A stretch of 64,000 bases of DNA, from the NCBI GenBank assembly GCA_024760905.1, contig CM045729.1, positions 608,501-672,500 of the forward strand. The letters run 5' to 3'. Under the pieces are notes generated by a model. That model saw only the letters and a list, made by a program, of their open reading frames with translations. It was not told where the DNA came from and ran no database searches. The position numbers were made by a program, and so were the translations under genes. The stretch is from Plotosus lineatus. Its lineage: Eukaryota; Chordata; Actinopteri; Siluriformes; Plotosidae. Below, piece after piece: positions 23,578 through 38,168 of the stretch (within the stretch, counting starts at the first letter, position 1; every line of letters starts with the position of its first letter).

Positions 23578-25353
23578 CTTCTTCATCTTTTCCTTTCGGC
23601 TGTTCCCTTCAGGAGTCGCCACAGCAAATCAGCCGCCTCCACCTCACCCTGTCCTCCGCATCTTCTTTTCTGACTCCAACGACCTTCATGTCTTCCTTCA
23701 CCACATCCATAAATCTCTTCTTTGGTCTTCCTCGAGGCCTTCTGCCTGGTAGTTCCAACCTCAGCATCCTACTGCCAATATACTCACTATCCCTCCTCTG
23801 TACATGTCCAAACCATCTCAATCTAGCCTCTCTGACTTTGTCTCCAAAACATCTTACGTGGGCTGTCACTCTGATATACTCATTTCTGATCCTATCCATC
23901 CTCGTTACTCCCAGAGAGAACCTCAACATTTTCATCTCCGCTACCTCCAGCTCTGCCTCCTGCCTTTTCTTCAGCGCCACTGTTTCTAATCCATAGAGCA
24001 TCGCTGGCCTCACCACCGTCTTGTACACTTTTCCCTTCATTCTTGCTGACACTCTCCTATCGCACATCACACCGGACACTTTTCTCCAACCATTCCAGCC
24101 TGCCTGAACACGTTTCTTCACCTCTTTTCCACACTCTCCATTGCTCTGGATTGTTGAGCCTAAGTACTTAAAATCCTCCACCTTCGTTATCTCTGCTCCC
24201 TGTAACATCACCGTTCCTCCTGGGTCCTTCTCATTCACACACATGTATTCTGATTTTCTGAGGCTAACCTTCATTCCTCTCCTTTCCAGGGCATACCTCC
24301 ACCTCTCTAGATTTTCCTGCACTTGTTCTCTGCTCTCACTACAGATCACGATGTCATCTGCAAACATCATAGTCAATGGAGATTCTTGTCTCACCTCGTC
24401 TGTCAGCCTGTCCATCACCATAGCAAACAAAAAGGGGCTCAGAGCTGACCTTTGATGCAGTCCCACCTCCACCTTGAATTCGTCGGTCACACCGACAGCA
24501 CACCTCACCGCTGTCTTACATCTCTCATACATGTCCTGCACCACTCTAACATACTTCTCTGCCACGCCAGACTTCCTCATGTAATACCACAGTTCTTCTC
24601 TTGGCACCCTGTCATATGCTTTTTCCAGATCCACAAAGGCACAATGTAGCTCCCTCTGACCTTCTCTGTACTTCTCTATTAACATCCTCAAAGCAAACAT
24701 TGCATCTGTGGTGCTCTTTCTTGGCATGAAACCAAACTGTTGTTCACAAATGCTGACCTCTGCCCCTTAGTCTAGCTTCCACTATTCTTTCCCATAACTT
24801 CATCGTATGGCTCATCAACTTTATCCCTCTGTAGTTGCTGCAACTCTGCACGTCTCCCTTGTTCTTAAAAATGGGCACCAGCATACTTCTCCTCCGGCAT
24901 CTGCTCACTCTCTAGTACCTTGTTGAATGTTCTTGTCAGAAAATCTACTGCTACCTCTCCTAGACACTTCCATACCTCCACAGGTATATCATCAGGACCA
25001 ACTGCCTTTCCATTCTTCATCCTCTTCAATGCCCTTCTCACTTCACCCTTACTGATCTTTGCTACATCCTGCTCCTCAATGGTCACCTCTTCTACTCTTT
25101 TTTCTCTCTCATTTTCCTCATTCATCAGCTCTTCAAAGTACTCTTTCCATCTTCCCAGCACACTTCTGTCATCAGTCAATACATTTCCCTCTCTGTCCTT
25201 TATCAAACTAACTTGCTGCACATCCTTCCCATCTCTATTTCTCTGCTGTGCCAACCTGTATAGATCATTTTCTCCCTCTTTACTTTCCAACCGAGCATAC
25301 AAGTCATCATTTGCCCTCTGTTTGGCCTTAGCCACTGCTACTTTCGCCTTACA
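23578..25353 (-). mobile_element. RTE LINE copy H, 5' truncated
   Basis: Tail at 23580-23600 (TTCTTCATCTTTTCCTTTCG on plus). It reads on the minus strand from the linker (QRANDDLYARLESKEG) to the C-terminus. It belongs to the subfamily with LRKSEYMCVNEKDPGGTV, shared with copies J and K. Confidence 0.88.
23609..24727 (-). pseudogene. RTE reverse transcriptase, copy H
   Basis: A 372-codon open frame from MPRKSTTDA through A box (FVDLEKAYDRVPR), B box (LHQRSALSPFLFAM, with Gly changed to Arg), C box (MMFADDIVIC) and the C-terminal LRWFGHVQRRDSEYIG and Gly-Arg-Pro-Lys-Lys segment, to a stop after ICCGDS. Upstream polymerase motifs lie in another frame (25335-24865) with a break near 24770-24890, so the copy is inactive. 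The Gly-to-Arg change in the B box is unusual for this family. Confidence 0.85.
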
Positions 25354-27296
25354 CTGACTCTGCGTCCATTGTTTACAAACTACAGACTGAACATGCCCCT
25401 CCTTCTTTCCAGTTCACTGCATGTTACCCTTGTGTTAAGATGTCGTCTCTGTGATCTTTGTGTTTACACTGTTTTGCGGACTTTTGGAACCCTAAGCAAA
25501 TATGGTTGGTCGTGGTAGAAAATTAACTGACTTTTTTTTTTACATATCCAAAAGAAATAAAACAGACTCAAAGTATGTGTGTAACACCAGCTTGATATAG
25601 CTGTGCTAGATTTTATACTAGGTTCTAGAGGAGTAAAATGAATTGTGGAGATTTAAAGTTGAACAGCCGGCAGATTTATTACAATTAACAATATCACAAG
25701 AAACAGTGCAAACAATGCTGTAGAACACTCTTTACAAAACAAAAATAAAATAAAATAAGCTTAAGTCTCTAAGGTTCGATTTGTGTGAATTCGGGAGTCT
25801 TTTCCAGGATTGTGATCCGTTTGGGATAAAGGTGTTTTGATTTGTTCTTATCTGGGATCCTGTGATTTGAAGTGGTTGGGTCTGTAGATCTACTCTCGCA
25901 TCCAGAGAACAGTTGGCCACACTGCTTCTGGATCCACTAAGAGTTCTCACTGGATTTGGCTCGCCATCCGTGTCCGAAACCAGCTTCAAGATCAAATCCA
26001 GATCCACTAAAAATCCAGTCTGCACATGCAGTACAGACACAATGAATAAAATATTTAACAACAATAATTCCTAAATAAAATGACAAAAGTGCATGAAAGG
26101 CACTGAATGGAATGTAATACAAAACAGCTTATCTGCACTACTTTAGTGCATTAGCAAAAGTGCTTCAACAAAACATTTTAGAAAAATAAAATGTAAGATT
26201 CATTTTGTGCACAGCACAATCTTTGTTATGTACTCCGACTGGTCTTAGCCTTTTAAAGACAAAAATAGTGCACACAGCTTTAAAAGTCACCACGTGTAAA
26301 GTTAGCATAGGTTCTTAAACTAGCTTCATGTTGTAATGACTCACCGGAGCTTCCAAGAAAACAAACACTCTCCACCCGGTTCGATTGAGAGAGAACAAAA
26401 CACATACAAGGCTCTGAAAAGCACACAAACTTAGTTAAACTTGTTAAAAGTTCACTTAATCACATTTTTGATCGTTGACTCACTCGTGTCGCTTTTCGAG
26501 GGCTCTGTATGCGTCCTGCTCCTCACGCTCTCTGTTGCACTCTCTGCTGGTCGCATGCAGCACGTGCCTATGATGCGTTCAAGGGGACTAGGAAACTATA
26601 GTGCTTTCAGGGAGTGTTGGAAATTAGGGTTTTTTCCAATAAAATTAGTAACCATGTGTTTACATGGGTTACATGTGCATTATATTTTTATGAGATAATC
26701 AAAATAAACATTAGCAGAAAAACTTATCTGAATAATAGTCTAATACAGAATCATAGGTACAATATAACACCTTAGCTGAGTTTGACTCTTTTCTTCAGTC
26801 CACAATGGCTAGGAACTTAAAGTTTAGCTACAGCAGGATTTGATCTCAAATCTTCTGGTCAGTGGGCTTTGAACTTTAACTGCTGAGCCACCCCTTTTTC
26901 AGTTAGTGTTATAACTGGGATTTGAAAGAACATCTTCAGCAGGGACTGTGTTCTGAGTAGTGACAGTTAAAGTTTTACAAATATCATCAGTGGGACATTA
27001 ATAATGAGAACAAAATCAGCCATTTGATACCAGATGAAGAGGGCAATTATATTCAGAGTGTTATTTTGGGCATCTCATCCCATGATTCTGATCCCGAAAC
27101 AAGAGTAAGTAATTATGGTGGACCGAACTGAACGCAGCTGGAAAATACATTTATATCTGATTTCGTACACTGTGTGTTGACACATGCCTTACATAACCAA
27201 CAGAATGTAAGTGCTTTGTAGAATGTAACATACATACATAGGTTGAATAAAATACACATGTACATACAACTTATGGTGTCTCTGTGGTTGGTTTAG
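25354..27296. other. No assigned gene; possible minus-strand transcript
   Basis: Between RTE copy H and the first visible tra2b-like exon. Minus-strand signals include a splice-donor-like CCGGTGAGTC near 26347, an acceptor-like TGTGCAG near 26025, a 110-codon frame (26064-25732) that I do not recognise, and AATAAA at 25680-25675. It could be a lncRNA, an LTR-like repeat or chance. Confidence 0.3.
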
Positions 27297-27406
27297 GGAT
27301 CAACATCCGAATTGAGGAGTGTGAGCCCCTGGGGTTCACACAAATCAACAAGCCGCTCCTCGGCACGCTCTACTTGCTCCAGGCGTGACTCATGCTCCAG
27401 ATCAGA
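27297..27406 (+). pseudogene. tra2b: tra2b-like RS exon
   Basis: The acceptor GGTTTAG and donor GTAAGT bound 110 bases reading LRSVSPWGSHKSTSRSSARS and RRDSCSRSE, an RS-rich text with Arg to Trp and Cys changes typical of CpG decay. It ends in phase 2, and joining to 44232 restores the RS frame. This placement is an inference from phase and composition, since RS text is low-complexity. Confidence 0.62.
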
Positions 27407-28123
27407 GTAAGTTTGCAAATGAATACGGATGTCATTTTATTTTCAGGTACTTGTTGGTCAGATGCATCCTTAAATAACTAATAGCGCTAAGTGTTTACTC
27501 TTGGTGTGACTGCTGGGGTTCTCCTGTAAGGACAAACCATCTTAAGTCTGAGGGAAGATATCTTCCAGAGTAGATTTATGTTGTAAAACAGGAGTGATTG
27601 TCTTTTACTAAAAACTTCTAAGAGTGGACAGGGAAGCCATGGTGGAGTGCTGTGATGTTACCGAGAGAGCTTTGAGTGTGAAAGTGAAACATGAGGTTAA
27701 ATTTGTACTTATTCAGTATCCATGAAATGGAATTCATCTGTTAGATTATTGAAATTATTGGATAACTAATATTGATGTTCGCCTTTCAGACTCATGAGCA
27801 GTTAGCGGGAGGGTAAAGGTAAACTTTTTTCTTCCTTGATACTAAAGATGATTTTGTGAAGAGAAATTTTGAGTGAAATGCCTAGAAAGTTTCAGTTATT
27901 GTCTCTTTTATGTTGTGCAGTGCGGGGTGTGGGGTGCAGCTTGCATTGAGCTACCGAGCATATTAGCTCAGGATAGGAGTTGAGCATGCTCAGTTCTAAA
28001 CTCCCGAAGACTTCGGTCTCATAGCTGTAGGAGGGTTGACCGGTCAATAGACGAGCATAGTGCAAAACATGAAACTTAGGTACTGTACTGGAATAATAAT
28101 TGAAAAAGACTTTAATACTAGTG
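27407..28123. other. Intronic sequence, nothing recognised
   Basis: No element or frame of note between the first RS exon and SINE copy S6. Confidence 0.5.
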
Positions 28124-28136
28124 CTTTACAACAGTA

Positions 28137-28446
28137 AGGTAGGTAAGTCTGTTGGGTTTTTATACCCAAGCCTTGTGGCTCATCAGGCCGGTGCTTATCC
28201 CCGGTTTCCGTAGCGTGAGGCGACGAGGAGTTCAACTCCCCCTGGATGGGACGCTAGTCCATTGCAGGTTACCTTCCCAGTATATTTTTACTGGTACCCA
28301 TTTATACTGCTGGGTGAACAGAGGCACACTTGTGGTTCAGACCTTGCATAGGGGTCTTAGTGTGGGTCTCAGTGGGATTCGAACTCACAACCTCCCAATC
28401 ATGAGCGCAGCACCCTAACTACTACGCTACTGGCCCCACCTACATA
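28137..28446 (-). mobile_element. tRNA-headed SINE, second family (copy S6)
   Basis: Inverted copy of the element at 19210-19525, flanked by a perfect 13-bp target duplication CTTTACAACAGTA (28124-28136 and 28447-28459). The B box (minus) reads GAGTTCGAATCCCAC. Confidence 0.85.
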
Positions 28447-28488
28447 CTTTACAACAGTATATGCTGTATAATGTTTATATGTTATCAT

Positions 28489-28528
28489 CAAAAATATAAC
28501 AGTAAAAATTGAAAAGTTTTTCTGAATC
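28489..28528 (+). mobile_element. Tigger-like element copy 2, left piece
   Basis: ATATAACAGTAAAAATTGAA and AAGTTTTTCTGAATC match copy 1 (16560-16602, inverted). They run straight into the Gypsy 5' LTR; the element resumes at 36638. Confidence 0.75.
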
Positions 28529-28888
28529 TGTTATGGTCTGTGCTGGCTGGCGGAACTAACTTTTCCTTAATTATTGCAGGTACTGGCGAGGGACATGGCG
28601 GTTGTCGGTAGGCAAGTCCGAGCTGAGCGCACCTGGTCCCAATCTGCAATCAGCAAAGCAGTCAGTTATAAATAGACGCAGCGCGCTTCCCTCCGATGTC
28701 AGAAGATTGGTTTCCCCGTGACTCTGCTCCTCGGCTTTCTCTCTGACTCCTGGTTCTTGCTTCGTGCTCGACCAGTTCTCTTGACTAAGTATTCCAGTGA
28801 TTGACAGTTCCTAGTGTTAAATAAATAATTTTGTCTTCTTTTGGTCTCCGGCATCTCTGGGTCCTACGCATACACTACAGGCATAACA
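28529..28888 (+). repeat. Gypsy 5' LTR
   Basis: Starts TGTTATG and ends CATAACA, a 7-bp inverted repeat. Contains TATAAATAG (TATA-like) near 28668 and AATAAATAA near 28820. It has 10 bases near its start (TTATGGTCTG) that the 3' LTR lacks. Confidence 0.92.
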
Positions 28889-28906
28889 GAATCTTCTGAC
28901 CGCAAC

Positions 28907-29880
28907 ATGGACCCAGCGGAAACCGCGCAGCTTCGGCAGGCACTATCCGACCAGGGCGCCCTGCTGGGACAACACAACTCTACTCTGCATCAGATAATGG
29001 ACAATCTCCAGCGCATAACCATCAGCTTGGCGCAACTCACCTTGCTGCCGCAACCCAGCCCCCTCACCCTTCACTTTCCACTTCAGCAACAGCGCCAGCG
29101 CCAGTGCTACTCCCTGCGCACCGAGAACCACTCATCCCCACGCCAGCCAGGTATTCGGGCACGATCGGCTCCTGCGCACAATTCCTTCACCAGTGATTGC
29201 TCGTCTTCAGCCAGCAGTCCCTCACATACGCCACAGATCAAGCAAAAACAGCCTTCATCATGAGCTTACCTTCGGAGCAAGTCTCGACCTGGGCGCTGGC
29301 GGTCGCTATCCATACCCCGGAATTATGCTCCCCGGTAGATCAGTTCATGCGAGAAATGAAGAAGGTTTTCGATCATCCGGCGAAAGGGGAGGAGGCGAGC
29401 TCCCAGCTCCTACATATCCGGCAAGGCCCACAGTCGGTGGCGGAGTATGCCATCCGATTCCGGATTCTCGCCATCGAAAGTGGCTGGAACGACCCCGCGC
29501 TTCACAGACGAGACGAGATGATGACGCTGAAGGAGTTAATCGCCTTGTCCACCAGACTGGACAATCGGCTGAGAGAGAGGGATAGATCTTGGAAGGGGGC
29601 CCCACCTCGAACTCACTTGCCATTTCCCCCTCTGAGGGAGGATGACGGCCAGGAATCCATGCAGGTGAACCGAACCAGACTGACGGATGAAGAGAAGCAC
29701 CGGCGGCTGGCCGACGGTCTCTGCATCTACTGCGCCGAGAAGGGCCATTACCTCGCCCAGAGCCCCGCACGGCAGAGCCCGACAGCGGTGAGAGGATCCT
29801 CCACGACACCTGGAAAGTGCCTGCAAGTTCAAGGTACACTACACTCCGCGCAACACTCTCCTCCTGTAGATGTATTAATT
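28907..29880 (+). pseudogene. gag: Gypsy gag
   Basis: MDPAETAQLRQALSDQGALL starts 19 bases after the LTR, with a coiled-coil-like N-terminus typical of vertebrate Gypsy Gag. The first frame shifts near 29200 into a second that carries capsid text (QFMREMKKVFDHPAKGEEAS, YAIRFRILA) and a zinc knuckle, CIYCAEKGHYLAQS, whose last Cys has become Ser. Gag packages the element RNA. Without the fourth ligand the knuckle is unlikely to bind zinc properly. Confidence 0.82.
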
Positions 29881-30099
29881 GACTCAGGCGCTGATGCTAA
29901 CTTTATCGATCCGGCGATGGTTGAGCTCCACGATCTACCCGTGTACAAACTCAAGACCCCCAAGGAGGTGGTGGCCATAGATGGCCGATGCATCGCTCGC
30001 GTCACGCACAAGACCAAGCCAGTGAAGCTCACTTTGTCAGGTAACCACAGGAATTACTTGGAACTGTTTGTTCTCCCTGCCTCTCTCTCTCTTCCATAG
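29860..30099 (+). pseudogene. pro: Gypsy protease segment
   Basis: In the same frame as the second gag segment, VDVLIDSGADANFID is the aspartic protease active site (Asp-Ser-Gly). The frame stops at TAG after LPASLSLP (30097-30099). Pol text continues in other frames. Confidence 0.8.
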
Positions 30100-30613
30100 T
30101 GTTGGGGTGGCCATGGTTGCAGACTCACAATCCCCACATTGACTGGCGCACCCTCACCATACGTGGCTGGAGCAACTACTGTCTGCAACACTGCCTAATG
30201 GCAGCCATGCCCTCCCAAGCTTCACGAACCCTGGTCGACCTGGAGGATCTGGACTTAGCCAGTGTGCCCAAAGAATATCACGGCCTGCAAGAGGTTTTCA
30301 GCAAGGACCGGGCTCGCTCCTTATCTCCTCATTGACCGTATGACTGCTCCATTGACCTACTCCCAGGTTCCACGCTCCCTTCCCAGCGACTATACAACCT
30401 CTCTAAGCCGTGGAGAAAGACGCCATGGAGGCATACATCAACAAGTCGCTGGCTGCAGGTCTCATTTGGCCTTCCCCAGTAGTGGCGGGATTCTTCTTTG
30501 TCGAAAAGAAAGACAAGGCCCTGATACCTTGCATCGATTACACGGGCCTGAACCAGATCACCATTAAAAACAAGTATCCTCTCCCCCAAATCGACTCAGC
30601 CTTCACCCCTCTC
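30100..30613 (+). pseudogene. pol: Gypsy RT, first part
   Basis: KEYHGLQEVFSKDRA leads to the RT start. The frame from 30410 has [40 protein letters not shown] and [17 protein letters not shown]. It stops at the Rex3 insertion after the TSD TTCACCCCTCTC (30602-30613). Text resumes at 33889 with HDVK and FSKLDLRNAYH after frame repair by removal of the insert and one TSD. Confidence 0.85.
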
Positions 30614-33600
30614 ATCATCATCATCATCTTCCGCTTAGTCCAGGGTCGGGTCGCGGGGGCAGCAACCTAAGCAAAGAGGTCCAGACGTCCCTCTCCTGAG
30701 CCACTTCCTCCAATTCTCCCGGGGGACACCGAGGCGGTCCCAGACAGGCCGAGAGACATAGTCCCTCCAGCGTGTTCTAGGTCGACCCCGGGGTCTCTTC
30801 CCGGTTGGACATGCCCGAAACACCACTCCAGGAAGATGACCAGGGGCATTCTGACCGGATGCCCAAGCCACCTCAACTGGCCCCTCTCAATGCGGAGGAG
30901 CAGCGGATCTACTCCGAGCTCTCCCCAGATGGTGGAGCTTCTCACCTTATCTCGAAGGGAGAACCCTGCCACCCAGCAAAGAAAGCTCATTTCAGCCGCT
31001 TGTATCCGTGATCTTGTTCTTTCGGTCAAAGCTCGTGACCATAGGTGAGGGTAGGAACGTAGATTGACTGGTAAATTGAGAGCTTCACCTTGCGGCTCAG
31101 CTCCTTCTTCACCACGATGGACCGATACAGGCACCGCTTAACAGCAGAGGCTGCAGCAATCCGTCTGTTGATCTTTCGTTCCATCCTTCCCTCACTCGTA
31201 AACAAGACCCCAAGATACTTAAACTCCTCCACTTGGGGCAGGACCTCATTCCCGACCCGGAGGGTGCATTCCACTATTATCCGACTGAGAACCATGGCCT
31301 CAGACTTGGAGGTACTGATCTTCATCCCGGCTGCTTCGCACTCGGCTGTGAATTGCTCCAATGAGAGCTGGAGGTCCCGACATGATGAAGCCAAAAGGAC
31401 AACATCATCCACAAAAAGCAGTGACGAGATCCGATGGCCACCAAACCAGAGCCCCTCATCGCCTCGACTGCGCCTAGAAATTCTGTCCATAAAAATTATG
31501 AACAGAATCGGTGACAAAGGACAGCCTTGGTGGACTCCAACTCCCACCAGAAACGAATTTGACCTGCTGTTACCAATACAGATCAAACTCTGGCTCCAGT
31601 GATACAGCGACCAAATAGCTCGTAGCAACGGATCCAGAACGCCGTACTCTCGGAGCATGCCCCACAAGATCGTTCGAGGGACATGGTCGAAAGCCTTCTC
31701 CAAATCTACAAAGCACATGTGGACAGATTGGGCAAACCCCCATGCCCCCTCCAGAATCCTGTGGAGCATATAGAGTTGGTCAAGAGTGCTACGGCCAGGA
31801 CGAAAACCACATTGCTCCTCCTGAATCCGATGTTCGACTATCGGTCGGATTCTCCTCTCTAGTACCCCTGCATAGACTTTTCCAGGTAGGCTGAGGAGTG
31901 TAATTTCCCGATAATTGGAACACACCCTCCGGTCCCCCTTCTTAAAAATTGGGACCATCACCCCAGTTTGCCAATCCAGAGGTACAGCCCCTGATGACCA
32001 CGCGATGTTGCAGAGACATGTCAACCAAGACAGTCCTACAACATCCAGAGCCCTGAGATATTCCAGGCGGATCTCGTCCAACCCCGGAGGTCGACCACCG
32101 AGGAGCTTTTTGACAACCTCAGTGACCTCCACTCCAGTGATGGGCGGACCCTCACCCAAACCCCCAGGGTCTTCTTCGTCCACGGAGGGTGTGTTGGTGG
32201 GATTGAGGAGGTCCTCAAAGTATTCCCTCAACCTCTCAACGACATCCCCAGTCAAGGTAAGCAGCTCCCCACCTCCACTGTAAACAGTGTTTGTGAAGAA
32301 CTGCTTCCCCCTTCTGAGGCGTCGGATGGTGGTCCAGAACATTTTGAGGCCAACCGATAATCACTCTCTGGGCCCTCACTGAACTCCTCCCATGCCCGAG
32401 ATTTTGCATCTGCGACAGCCTCGGCTGCAGCACGTTTGGCCTGCCAGTACCCGTTTGTTGCCTCGGAAGTCCCACAGGCTAATAAAACCCGATAGGCCTC
32501 CTTCTTCAGCGGGACGGCCCCCTTCACCGCAGATGTCCACCACCGGGTTCGGGGATTACCGCCATGACAAGCACCGACGCTGCCTCAGCAATGGAGGCAC
32601 GAAACATGGCCCATTCGGATTCCATATCCCCCGCCTCCTCCAGGACGTGGTTGTAGCTCTGCCAGAGGTGAGAGTTAAAGGCCTCTCGGACAGGGGACTC
32701 CACCAAACGTTCCCAGCAGACCCTGATTACACGCTTGGGCCCGCCAGGTCTGGAAGGCAACCTCCCCCACCACCGAAGCCAACTCACCACCAGGTAGTGA
32801 TCGGTACACAGCTCAGCTCCTCTCTTCACCCGAGTGTCCAGAACATATGGCCGCAAGTCCGATGACACGACTACAAAGTCAATCATCGAACTGCGACCTA
32901 GGGTGTCCGGGTGCCAAGTGCACTTATGGGCACACTTATGTTCGAACATGGTGTTCATGATAGACAAACTGTGATGAGCACAGAAGTCCAACAACAAAAC
33001 ACCATTCGGATTCAGAGTGGAGAGGCCGTACCTGGGCGTTGAAGTCTCCCAAGACAATGAGTGAGTCTCCCGAGGGAGTGTTCTCCAACACCCCCCCCCT
33101 AAAGACTCAAAAAAGGGTGGGTACTCTGAACTGTTATTTGGTGCATAAGCACAAATAACAGTCAGGACCTGTCCCCCCCGCCCGAAGACAGAGGGAAGCT
33201 ACCCTTTCGTCAACCGGGGAGAACCCCAACATTTGGGCACCGAGACGGGGGGGTGACAAGAATACCCACACTGGCTCGCCGTCTCTCCCAATGAGCAACT
33301 CCAGAATAGAAGAAGGTTCAGTCTATCTCGAGCTGGATGATTCCAGAGCCCAAGCTATGCGTTGAGGTGAGCCCAACTATATCTAGTTGGTATCTCTCCA
33401 CCTCACGCATCAAATCAGGCTCCTTTCCCACCAGAGAGGTGACATTCCATGTCCCGAGGGTCAGAGGAAGTAGCCGAGGATCGGTCTGACAGAACCCATG
33501 CCATTTTTGGCTGCCACCCAACTCACATTGCACCCGACCCCTAAAACTCCTCCCACGGGTGGTGGGTCCATGGGAGGGCGGACCTATGTCTCCTTTTCGG

Positions 33601-33876
33601 GCTACCCAGCCAGGCTCCATGGGCATAAGCCCGACCACCAGGCACTCACCTTCGAGCCCCTCCCCAAGGCCTGGCTCCAGGAGGGAACCCCGGTGACCCG
33701 CATCCAGGCAAGGGAGACTGCTTCAATTGTTTCCTCTGAGATGGCATAGGGGTCTTCTGAATCGCACTTTGTCTGGACCCTACCAAGGGCATTATGCCCC
33801 CCCGACATCATAGCTCCTAGGATCATTAGGTCATGCAAACCCCTCCACCACAATAAGGTGGCGATTCAGGGAGGGG
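30614..33876 (-). mobile_element. Rex3 LINE, nearly full length
   Basis: A 3263-bp unit with a 12-bp target duplication TTCACCCCTCTC (30602-30613, 33877-33888), a (GAT)n tail at the left end (GATGATGATGATGATGAG on minus), and a 5' end near 33876. The plus text CGGTGACAAAGGACAGCCTTG (31509) and ACCATCACCCCAGTTTGCCA (31951) closely matches published Rex3 primer sites as I recall them. It belongs to the RTE clade. Confidence 0.88.
30667..33640 (-). pseudogene. Rex3 endonuclease and reverse transcriptase, broken
   Basis: Endonuclease start TWNVTSLVGKEPDLMREVER and DIVGLTSTHSLGSG (33530-33330); endonuclease end with SMIDFVVVSSDLRPYV and TDHYLVVSWL (32900-32770). The polymerase occupies 32342-31026: VPIFKKGDRRVCSNYREITL, QEEQCGFRPGRSTLDQL, FVDLEKAFDHVPR, VHQGCPLSPILFIIFMD, C box LLFVDDVVLLASS (Val for the usual Ala) and [14 protein letters not shown]. 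The C-terminus continues in another frame (31134-30667: RTRSRIQAAEMSF, RIERGQLRWLGHPVRMP). At least three frame breaks make it inactive. Confidence 0.86.
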
Positions 33877-33888
33877 TTCACCCCTCTC

Positions 33889-36200
<2,312 letters not shown>

Positions 36201-36273
36201 GACCTAGACTTGTTAGACGAATTCTATCGCCAGTTCCCGGACAAGTCTGGTCGGGCGCCAGGTGGCACACCTT

Positions 36274-36283
36274 AAGGGTGGGG
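36274..36283 (+). other. Gypsy polypurine tract
   Basis: AAGGGTGGGG just before TAC and the 3' LTR, the expected plus-strand primer. Confidence 0.75.
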
Positions 36284-36286
36284 TAC

Positions 36287-36637
36287 TGTGCTGGCTGGCG
36301 AAACTAACTTTTCCTTAATCATTGCAGGCACTGGTGAGGGACATGGCGGTTGTCGGTAGGCGAGTCCAAGCTGAGCGCACCTGGTCCCAATCTGCAATCC
36401 ACAAAGCAGTCAGCTATAAATGGACGCGGCACGCTTCCCTCCGATGTCAGAAGATTGGTTTCCCCGTGAATCTGCTCCTCGGCTTTCTCTCTGACTCCTG
36501 GTTCTTGCTTCGTGCTCGACCAGTTCTCTTGACTAAGTATTCCAGTGATTGACAGTTCCTAGTGTTAAATAAATCATTTGAACCTTCTTTTGGTCTCCTG
36601 CATCTCTGGGTCCTACACATACACTCCAGGCATAACA
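36287..36637 (+). repeat. Gypsy 3' LTR
   Basis: Starts TGTGCTGG and ends CATAACA, followed by the TSD GAATC. TATAAATGG lies at 36415 and AATAAATC near 36567. Confidence 0.9.
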
Positions 36638-36875
36638 GAATCATTACTACATTTTACTGCATTAATACTGTATTAATGAGTAAGACTGTCTATAGAATGT
36701 GTTTAAGAAGCATATTTTAGTGCATGTAATAGATACACAGTATTTTACTTCCGGTTGATCATTCACGAATGTAATATGATACATGGGGTTTTACTTCTGG
36801 GTACAGAACTTGCGGATTATCTTCATTAGTAGGAGGGGCCGGAACCAAACCACCGGGAATAACGAGGGCCTACTG
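36638..36875 (+). mobile_element. Tigger-like element copy 2, right piece
   Basis: Begins with the TSD GAATC and matches copy 1 through TATTAATGAGTAAGACTGTC and TACTTCCGGTTGATCATTC to the terminus CGAGGGCCTACTG followed by TA at 36876. Together with 28489-28528 it forms one element split by Gypsy. Confidence 0.78.
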
Positions 36876-36896
36876 TATTTATATATAAAGAGGGGG

Positions 36897-36955
36897 TGGT
36901 GTTTTCCTCTTCTAGCAGGGGGGCGCGACAGAAAATAATTGAGAAGCACTGAACT
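36897..36955 (-). mobile_element. hAT-type terminal fragment
   Basis: On the minus strand CAGTGCTTCTCAATTATTTT then CTGTCGCGCCCCCC, the same end as the 1-kb element at 59762. Only about 60 bases are present. Confidence 0.6.
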
Positions 36956-37149
36956 AAGGTTGGGTATCACAATCAGGGAGACACAGCCATGGTCAGAGAC
37001 CACCAGTAGGTAATTTACAACCTTAATGAGTGTTGTCTGGGTGCTCTGATGAGGTCTAAATCCTGACTGATATATTTCATGAATGTTATTCCTACAAAGA
37101 TATGAACTTAATTGTTTGCTGCAGCTTTTTCTAAGATCTTAGAGATTTC

Positions 37150-37325
37150 ATTTACAGAATTTTGCAGATGCTATTCTCCCGAGCAACTTACAATCATCAT
37201 TTTTACACAACTGAAGTATTGAGAGTTAAGGGCCTTGCTCAGGGGCCCAACAGTGGTGATGGTGGGGATCGAACCACTGACTTTTGGATCAGTAACCCAT
37301 CACCTTATCCACTAAGCCACCAGAT
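37150..37325 (-). mobile_element. tRNA-related SINE fragment
   Basis: Minus strand begins TGGTGGCTTAGTGGATAAGG (A box-like) and GGTTCGATCCCCACCATC (B box-like), then GGGCCCCTGAGCAAGGCCCT, a common fish SINE text. Confidence 0.65.
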
Positions 37326-38160
37326 TAATGGGAGGCTTGATATTGGTCTATATATACAGCTGATATGGTTGGAGATCAGGGTTTTTAATCAGATGTTTAT
37401 ATAAAGTTTGTGTAAAGTGGTGTTGTATCTGTTTTGACAGATAAAAACATTAATATCGAGTGCCAATATTTTCCATCTCTGGAATGTACATGTTGACCTG
37501 AGTGAGCCTCAGAATGTGACATGAGCTGAGAGTGAGAGCGCTGCAGTAGCTTTGGTAGTTCCATGTGTTTGACTTGCATAGCTGCTTCTGGAAAATTCTC
37601 ACTTAGATTAGATTCAACTTTATTGTTATTACACATGTATAAATACAGAGTAACGAAATACAGTTTAGCATCCAACCAGAATTGCAGAGAGCAGCAAGTG
37701 CGATATATGCAGAATGTGCAGTAGCAGTTATGTATGATGAGGGCAACATAAAAGGTGGGAATAAATTAGAATTAATTTACATGTGAGCGCATAACTGCCA
37801 ACTAGTATATAAAAAACGTAGTTAGAACGTTTTCTTGGGTTTGCCTATGGAAATATTTTTGGGTCGGATAATACGTATTCAAATAGTAATACTAGCTATT
37901 TCATGAAAAATAAACAAACCATAAACTTTCGCTACGAAGAATGCAAATAAGAAAATGTATGAGCCACTCAGAGTACCGTTGCTTACCAAATTTAGCCACT
38001 GTGCATGTAAATTGACACTGCACATGCGTATGGGTACTGTTTATACCGGAAGTTGGACCGTGAACTAGCATCTGTGAATCAGTCGTGCAGCACTGCAAGG
38101 TGCATGAAAAGGCTTTACAATCTGAATAGTAGGTAGGACGTGCTCAAACTTGATTGATTT
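37326..38160. other. Intronic sequence with one teleost repeat
   Basis: 37608-37740 contains ACTTTATTGTTATTACACATG and AACGAAATACAGTTTAGCAT, a common fish interspersed repeat. The rest shows nothing. Confidence 0.45.
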
Positions 38161-38168
38161 CTTTCACT

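Noticed and set aside
27060..27092. First coding exon of the tra2b-like gene
   Set aside because: A short Asp-Ser-Asp-Pro-Glu frame ends at GTAAGT, but there is no start codon in the right frame and the match is too short.
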